A stretch of DNA of 11,935 nt from Isohypsibius dastychi (lineage: Eukaryota; Tardigrada; Eutardigrada; Parachela; Isohypsibiidae), in NCBI GenBank assembly GCA_034696485.1, contig JAQIWT010001209.1:1-11935 (forward strand), in the 5' to 3' direction. This document shows positions 7,862 to 11,935 of this stretch, one piece after another (positions within the stretch are counted from its first letter, which is position 1; each line of letters opens with the position of its first letter). The notes under the pieces are model-generated. The model did no database searches, was not told where the DNA came from, and worked only from the letters and a program-made list of their open reading frames with translations. The translations under genes were made by a program, and so were the position numbers.

Positions 7862-8329
7862 CTACGCTGCGGACAAGTCGGGTCGCTGGCAGTAGACTCT
7901 CCCTCGTGACATGCAGCACAGGCGGTCATCGCGGCAGTCCGCATCATCCATGCAGTTGATCACTTCGATGTCATCCAGATTGATTAGGGGGTTACATCTC
8001 CCCGGCTTGTCAATCAGAACACATTCTGGATGGTTGTCGCGTATAACACAACGTCGCCCAATAATGCATAACAAATTCTACGGGCAATTGCTTTGATCAC
8101 ATGGGTACGACAAGATTGAAGAGACCGTCATTCCAAAACTTACGCAGACATGAGGACCGGGAGATGTGGTTGTGCCGAGATACCCGTCTTCAGATTGACA
8201 ATTCAACGCTGTTAGATAAATTTGTGAATGAGACATGATTTAGAACCGGGTAGACTTCTTTCTAAGTTTGTTATTCGTGCTTAGCTTACCCGATATAGCG
8301 AATACAAGCAGAAGTGAAACCCAGAGCAT
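7862..8329 (-). CDS. Small secreted WAP-type cysteine-rich protein
   Basis: Inferred exons: 8329-8290, 8208-8144 and 8077-7862, with introns of 81 and 66 nt, giving 106 residues. Residues 1-13 are a signal peptide (M-L-W-V-S-L-L-L-V-F-A-I-S). Residues 17-54 form an N-terminal segment with five cysteines (L-L-C-I-I-G-R-R-C and H-P-E-C). Residues 59-101 are a WAP (four-disulfide core) domain: K-P-G-R-C, I-N-C, D-D-A-D-C, L-C-C, R-V-Y-C, Q-R-P. WAP proteins are typically secreted protease inhibitors or antimicrobials. Only six of the eight canonical WAP cysteines are present: C2 and C7, which pair with each other in the family, are both absent. The mature protein has 11 cysteines, an odd number, so either one is free or the chain forms a dimer. 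The upstream ATG in this region is out of frame. Confidence 0.86.
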
Positions 8330-9248
8330 TTTTCCATAAGCCAGAAATAAGATCTACCATGGACCGAGTTCGAAATCGTTATCTTGGCCACTGATTAACA
8401 ATGCAACATATACAACGCGGATTCCGGTTCAATCACTTGAATGCCACAATTCAGTATGCTCTTGCCGTTCTGCGGGTGAATCGCAGCATAACTGAGGTCA
8501 ACGAAAGGAATCATTACAGCAGGCTCACGTAGGTAGAGCGAACTTCTTAATAACAGTTATGAAGCGAACAACCAGTGTTACGCGTGTATTTTGGTATCAC
8601 GGCCAATAACTCACTGCTCTTATATTGCTTCAGAGATTTTCAGTATGACTAATTTCTCATTGGCACCGCAAACGTTTTCAGTCTTTTCATGTTAATTTGC
8701 TCAGAATTCGTCGGACCTAGCCCAACACGTGAGATGTACAGCGAGTCGAATCAAAGTTCCCAGCCGTGCATTCGATCGCCCATACGTTCTTTCAAAGTCC
8801 TACGACACAAATATTTTCACCAGACAGTCGCAAACGACAAGAAAGCGCTTGTATAATGTCTGCCTTCACCCACAAGAAGTAGTTCAGTTTTTGTAATTAA
8901 AATTAATTTCACTCGTCTAACAGGGTAAAACGCAGTTAAGAATCACACTGCCTCATAAAACAAGGAAAGTCAAGGAAAAATCTGTGTGCAAAAAAGCTCT
9001 CTAGGGATTCACATTACTGGTAAGAAAATCTGTCCAGAACAACAAAGAAAGCTAACCCGCAAAAAAAAGTTCATTTTCGTAAAATTTTGTCGAAGTTCAC
9101 TCGAAGACATGAAGAACCTTCACAAACCAGAATCATAAATAAAGCTTGTGAAACTTTCCGGCCCAGAAGTTCCTAAATCAAAGTCTGGTGTAGCACTCAC
9201 AACTTCACGGAAGTCCTGATGATACCTACATTGCGAAAAATATCACAC
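8330..9248. other. Intergenic stretch, no gene seen
   Basis: About 900 bp between the 3' end of the SET-like gene and the start of the WAP gene, both on the minus strand. No open frame or splice pattern could be supported on either strand. It should hold the WAP promoter. A TATATG-like sequence lies about 80 bp upstream of the WAP ATG and a TATAAG about 300 bp upstream, but neither is convincing. Confidence 0.5.
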
Positions 9249-11934
9249 TTAACGTAAACGCAAAACTTGGAAAATGATAACAACGAACGTCAGTTCATCC
9301 GGGAGTTCCTTCGCTTCTCGCATCGGTGCCAAACCCCGTAGAGCACGCCGCTCATTTTCGTTCCTTTCCCGAAGCTTTTCGTCATCGGTTTTCCGGTGTT
9401 TGGGCTGGAGATCTTTAGCGGCAAAGATGGCAACATTGAAGGGAACCAACTGACGCGGATAACCCATAGCCAGACTGCAGGGAGCGTCCAGAACCAGAAC
9501 AGCGACCGTAGTGGCACCGCATTGGTCATCGACTTTTCTCATCTGGCTGAAAATCAGAATTCAGTTTACTTCTTCGCATAAAACCAAGATAAACACTCAA
9601 AGGAAGAGAAAATTCGAGAAAATTCATTCGTAGTCTGTGACTGCTTTTCGCAATTGATTGAACGAACTAACTGTACTTACCCAGCAGGACCAGCCACATC
9701 TTGAATGCACAGAAGTTTCTCCGAAGGCCACTAAGAAATCAACATTAGTACACATGCTAAAGGGAATCTTCCAAATCCAACTTACCAAAGGCAAGCGAGG
9801 AAGAAAATAGTGAGTAGGCATTTTGAACGAAGCTGCAGGGATTGCTTCGTGGAGTGTTCCAGACAACCTGAGAATTACAAAAAAATAACGAAAGATCCCA
9901 GGTTATAATCATGGCAAAACAAGTGAACACTTCGATATCCACGTTAACTTCAGTCAATTACAGTTACGGCTTGACTTCAACGCGTTTTAGTCATCGTGTG
10001 GTGCTTGATTGTAACAAATTTCGTATCTTGTCACACAAGACCTCAACATACCTGAACAGGAATTCACCTCGCTTGATAGGGCCAGAAATCTTCAGTTTCT
10101 TCGACTGGGCATCATAGATTGTCGAAACTCTGCCAAAGAAATATTTACACTGAATTCATACTGCTTAAAACGACATGACTAACTTCGAAGGCATTTGAGT
10201 TGCGCGGTTCGAGCATTTATTTACACAACATCCACAAAGATCACTGCATTCCCGAATGACTGTCGACTTTGGATCGGATTCGATCTCTAAACGGCCATCC
10301 TAGACAAACAAAAAGGCGTCACAAAACAATTAGCTGAGCAGAAAAAATGGGCTCTCCCAGTGAACACGAGAGAAAAAAACTCGTCTTTTCACAACAAAGG
10401 TCAACGCAATCAATCAAATCTAACGTACCGTGAGCCGGAGACAAAATATTCAAAATGTTCATATTTTACATCTTACCGCGTTGTAGCTCATGCCGGATGA
10501 CATCCACTCTACACACGGGCATATACCAGGTATGCACGAGCTACGACAGATGCAACCCTGGAAACATTCTCATATACGACGAATTCCAAGTTGATCCTTC
10601 CAGAATCACCAACCTGCATCTCCGCGCAAAGATTAACAAACGCAGGAATGTATTTATCGAAAATGCCCGTTGACCCATCCTTATAACGATTCTCCTTGTA
10701 CGGCTCTGTCACTGCACGACTGCGCACATGAAACCGAGTCTTGCGGTTCTCCGGAGCACAAACCCGCTGTCGGGATACAGGCTCTGCGATCTTTTTGTTC
10801 CGAGTAGTCCTCAAATTTTCTTTCCGTGGTGCCGCTTTCAATGGATCCTCTGCGTCTTTGTACTGCTTCAGCGGAAAAATAGGAACAGTTTTGTCTGCTT
10901 GGTAACGAGGAGGATCGTCCGGAAGCAGATTCTTGATTTTCGGATAAAGTTCCTTGTCCGATAAATAATGCCTCAGAATGTCTGACTGCGCCGAAAAATA
11001 CAATCTAGGAAGATGGTGAGAGTAGAAACCAATCAATTCATAAAGGCTAGAAGACAATACTTCTTGCTGGCCCAGTCTGCTGGACTAGTATCCAACAAGC
11101 TCCATCGCTTGGTATCGCGACAGCCGCAATGGGGGCAAAAACGCTTCCCGGGAAATTTCTGCTTGATGCAGACCAGATGAAAGTAATGGGGTGGTTCAGT
11201 CTGGTCAATCCCGCGGCAAATTCGAGCTTCAAGCATGTCCTCCTCATCATCAGGACCACCTGGCGCCATCAAATCCTGGAAAAGAAATTGCTCTCAAATC
11301 TCACTTGTCTGCGAAAGTCCGCCAGGGCAAATATTTTTGAAACACGTTTTGAACTAGTAAAGTTAACCAAAAGCTATCTGGTACAGTGTTATATGCAGAG
11401 CGATCAGGCAAATCTTGCGACAACTCAATTGACTCAGCTGACTGCCGTTTTATTCGAAATCTGATGAATCTCAGAACTAGAACACTATACACTATACTAA
11501 AGAAATAATTCTACGCTATTTTTCAGCTTTCCCAGAATATCTGCATCGCTTGGTAAGAAGTCAGCTGTAAGGTAGTAAAGTGAACCTGGATTCACTTGTG
11601 CACTTCGGTTTCGGAGTAATTCATGTCACTCAAACGTATTCACTGCACAGTCACCGAGTAGGCTTATCTTTTCTCAAAACTCACGAAACGACCTAGGCAC
11701 CACACTTTGACCGAATTCTCTCAACAAATTATTAAGCTTATTAAATTACGGAAACTAAAGTTATAAGTGGCCCCAAAACACCCCGAGTGGCACTCATTAG
11801 GCAAGTTTAAACATAATGCTCACCTCGTTTCTCAAACATATCGGACAGAAGTTTTTGACCAGAATATCCGCGGAGTGCTCCACACAAAAGTGTATCGGCT
11901 TGCCAGACTGATCGTTCCACATTTTATTCGCGGC
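9249..11934 (-). CDS. EHMT/G9a-like protein with intact pre-SET and degenerate SET domain (5' partial)
   Basis: Inferred exons: 11934-11824, 11275-11061, 11004-10614, 10557-10477, 10299-10184, 10129-10052, 9867-9786, 9730-9681 and 9546-9249. These give 473 residues to the stop, all junctions GT-AG and in phase. Residues 15-91 match the cysteine-rich region of animal H3K9 methyltransferases G9a/GLP (H-F-C-V-E-H ... F-C-P-I-C ... Y-F-H-L-V-C ... F-C-P-H-C-G), followed by L-Y-F-S-A-Q. A basic linker (about 115-225) sits where ankyrin repeats normally are. The pre-SET has five plus four cysteines (C241-C254 and C284-C295) with D-G-R-L between, so the tri-zinc cluster is probably intact. The SET fold is traceable (G-E-F-L-F-R-L-S-G; L-L-C-I-Q-D; F-N-V-A-I-F-A-A-K-D-L; E-L-T-F) but key motifs are lost: G-W-G to K-L-K (316-318), N-H-x-C-x-P-N to D-D-Q-C-G-A-T (381-387), F-D-Y to F-V-V (462-464). 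No post-SET. Probably a non-catalytic chromatin protein. Exon 1 may begin internally; its ATG at 11922 could be the start. Confidence 0.85.
11276..11823 (-). other. Longest intron of the SET-like gene
   Basis: 548 nt between a GAG|GTGAGC donor and a TTCTTTTCCAG acceptor, both phase 0. It is about ten times the modal intron of the window. No nested gene or RNA structure was recognised. A regulatory element or an additional alternative exon is possible but not visible. Confidence 0.6.
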
Positions 11935-11935
11935 A

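Noticed and set aside
7744-7947. 67-codon minus-strand open frame
   Set aside because: It is a shifted-frame shadow of the last WAP exon and its 3' flank.
9249-9600. A hidden exon restoring the SET F-D-Y motif
   Set aside because: No usable donor lies before F-V-V, and no D-Y-G coding exon with an acceptor was found between the stop and the WAP gene.
1-11935. A bacterial operon, CRISPR array, tRNA or rRNA gene
   Set aside because: Genes are intron-split and animal-like, no regularly spaced direct repeats with unique spacers exist, and no cloverleaf or rRNA core was recognised.

Overview
This is a compact eukaryotic, animal-type nuclear window. All recognised genes are split by GT-AG introns. 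About ten of 25 inferred introns are 53-57 nt long, base composition is moderate, and genes lie close together on both strands. The family mix is an astacin-family protein, a WAP-type secreted protein, a secreted protein with a W-V-G-T-A-P-F-C cysteine module that I associate with nematodes, and a G9a/EHMT-like protein. Together this suggests a small-genome invertebrate, most likely a nematode. That placement is an inference.

Layout. 1-1710: mostly unassigned. It holds a 12-bp tandem repeat with two GC-rich hairpins (1328-1449) and two weak exon candidates on the minus strand. 1711-3312 (+): seven exons of a tRNA-dihydrouridine synthase of the DUS4/DUS4L type, lacking its N-terminal exon(s). 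3273-4511 (-): a seven-exon astacin-fold gene whose metal-binding and catalytic residues are largely replaced. It converges on the DUS gene and the two coding regions overlap by 40 bp. 4512-5856: poorly resolved, with one weak small gene candidate on the minus strand and a plus-strand frame resembling the C-terminal end of a retroelement reverse transcriptase. 5857-7035 (-): a four-exon secreted protein with a six-cysteine module and a Gly/Ser/Phe/Asn-rich tail. 7862-8329 (-): a three-exon secreted WAP-type protein. 8330-9248: no gene seen. 9249-11934 (-): nine exons of an EHMT/G9a-like protein (cysteine-rich region, intact pre-SET, strongly degenerate SET), running off the right edge.

The genes do not form a pathway. 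One protein modifies tRNA, one is chromatin-type, and three are (or probably are) secreted. The most notable feature is that two of them keep the fold and open reading frame of a well-known enzyme while losing its active-site residues (a pseudo-astacin and a pseudo-SET protein). The WAP protein has also lost exactly one canonical disulfide pair. Intact splice sites and reading frames argue that these are maintained genes and not pseudogenes. All gene models were built by hand from splice signals, frame continuity and remembered family motifs. No search was run.
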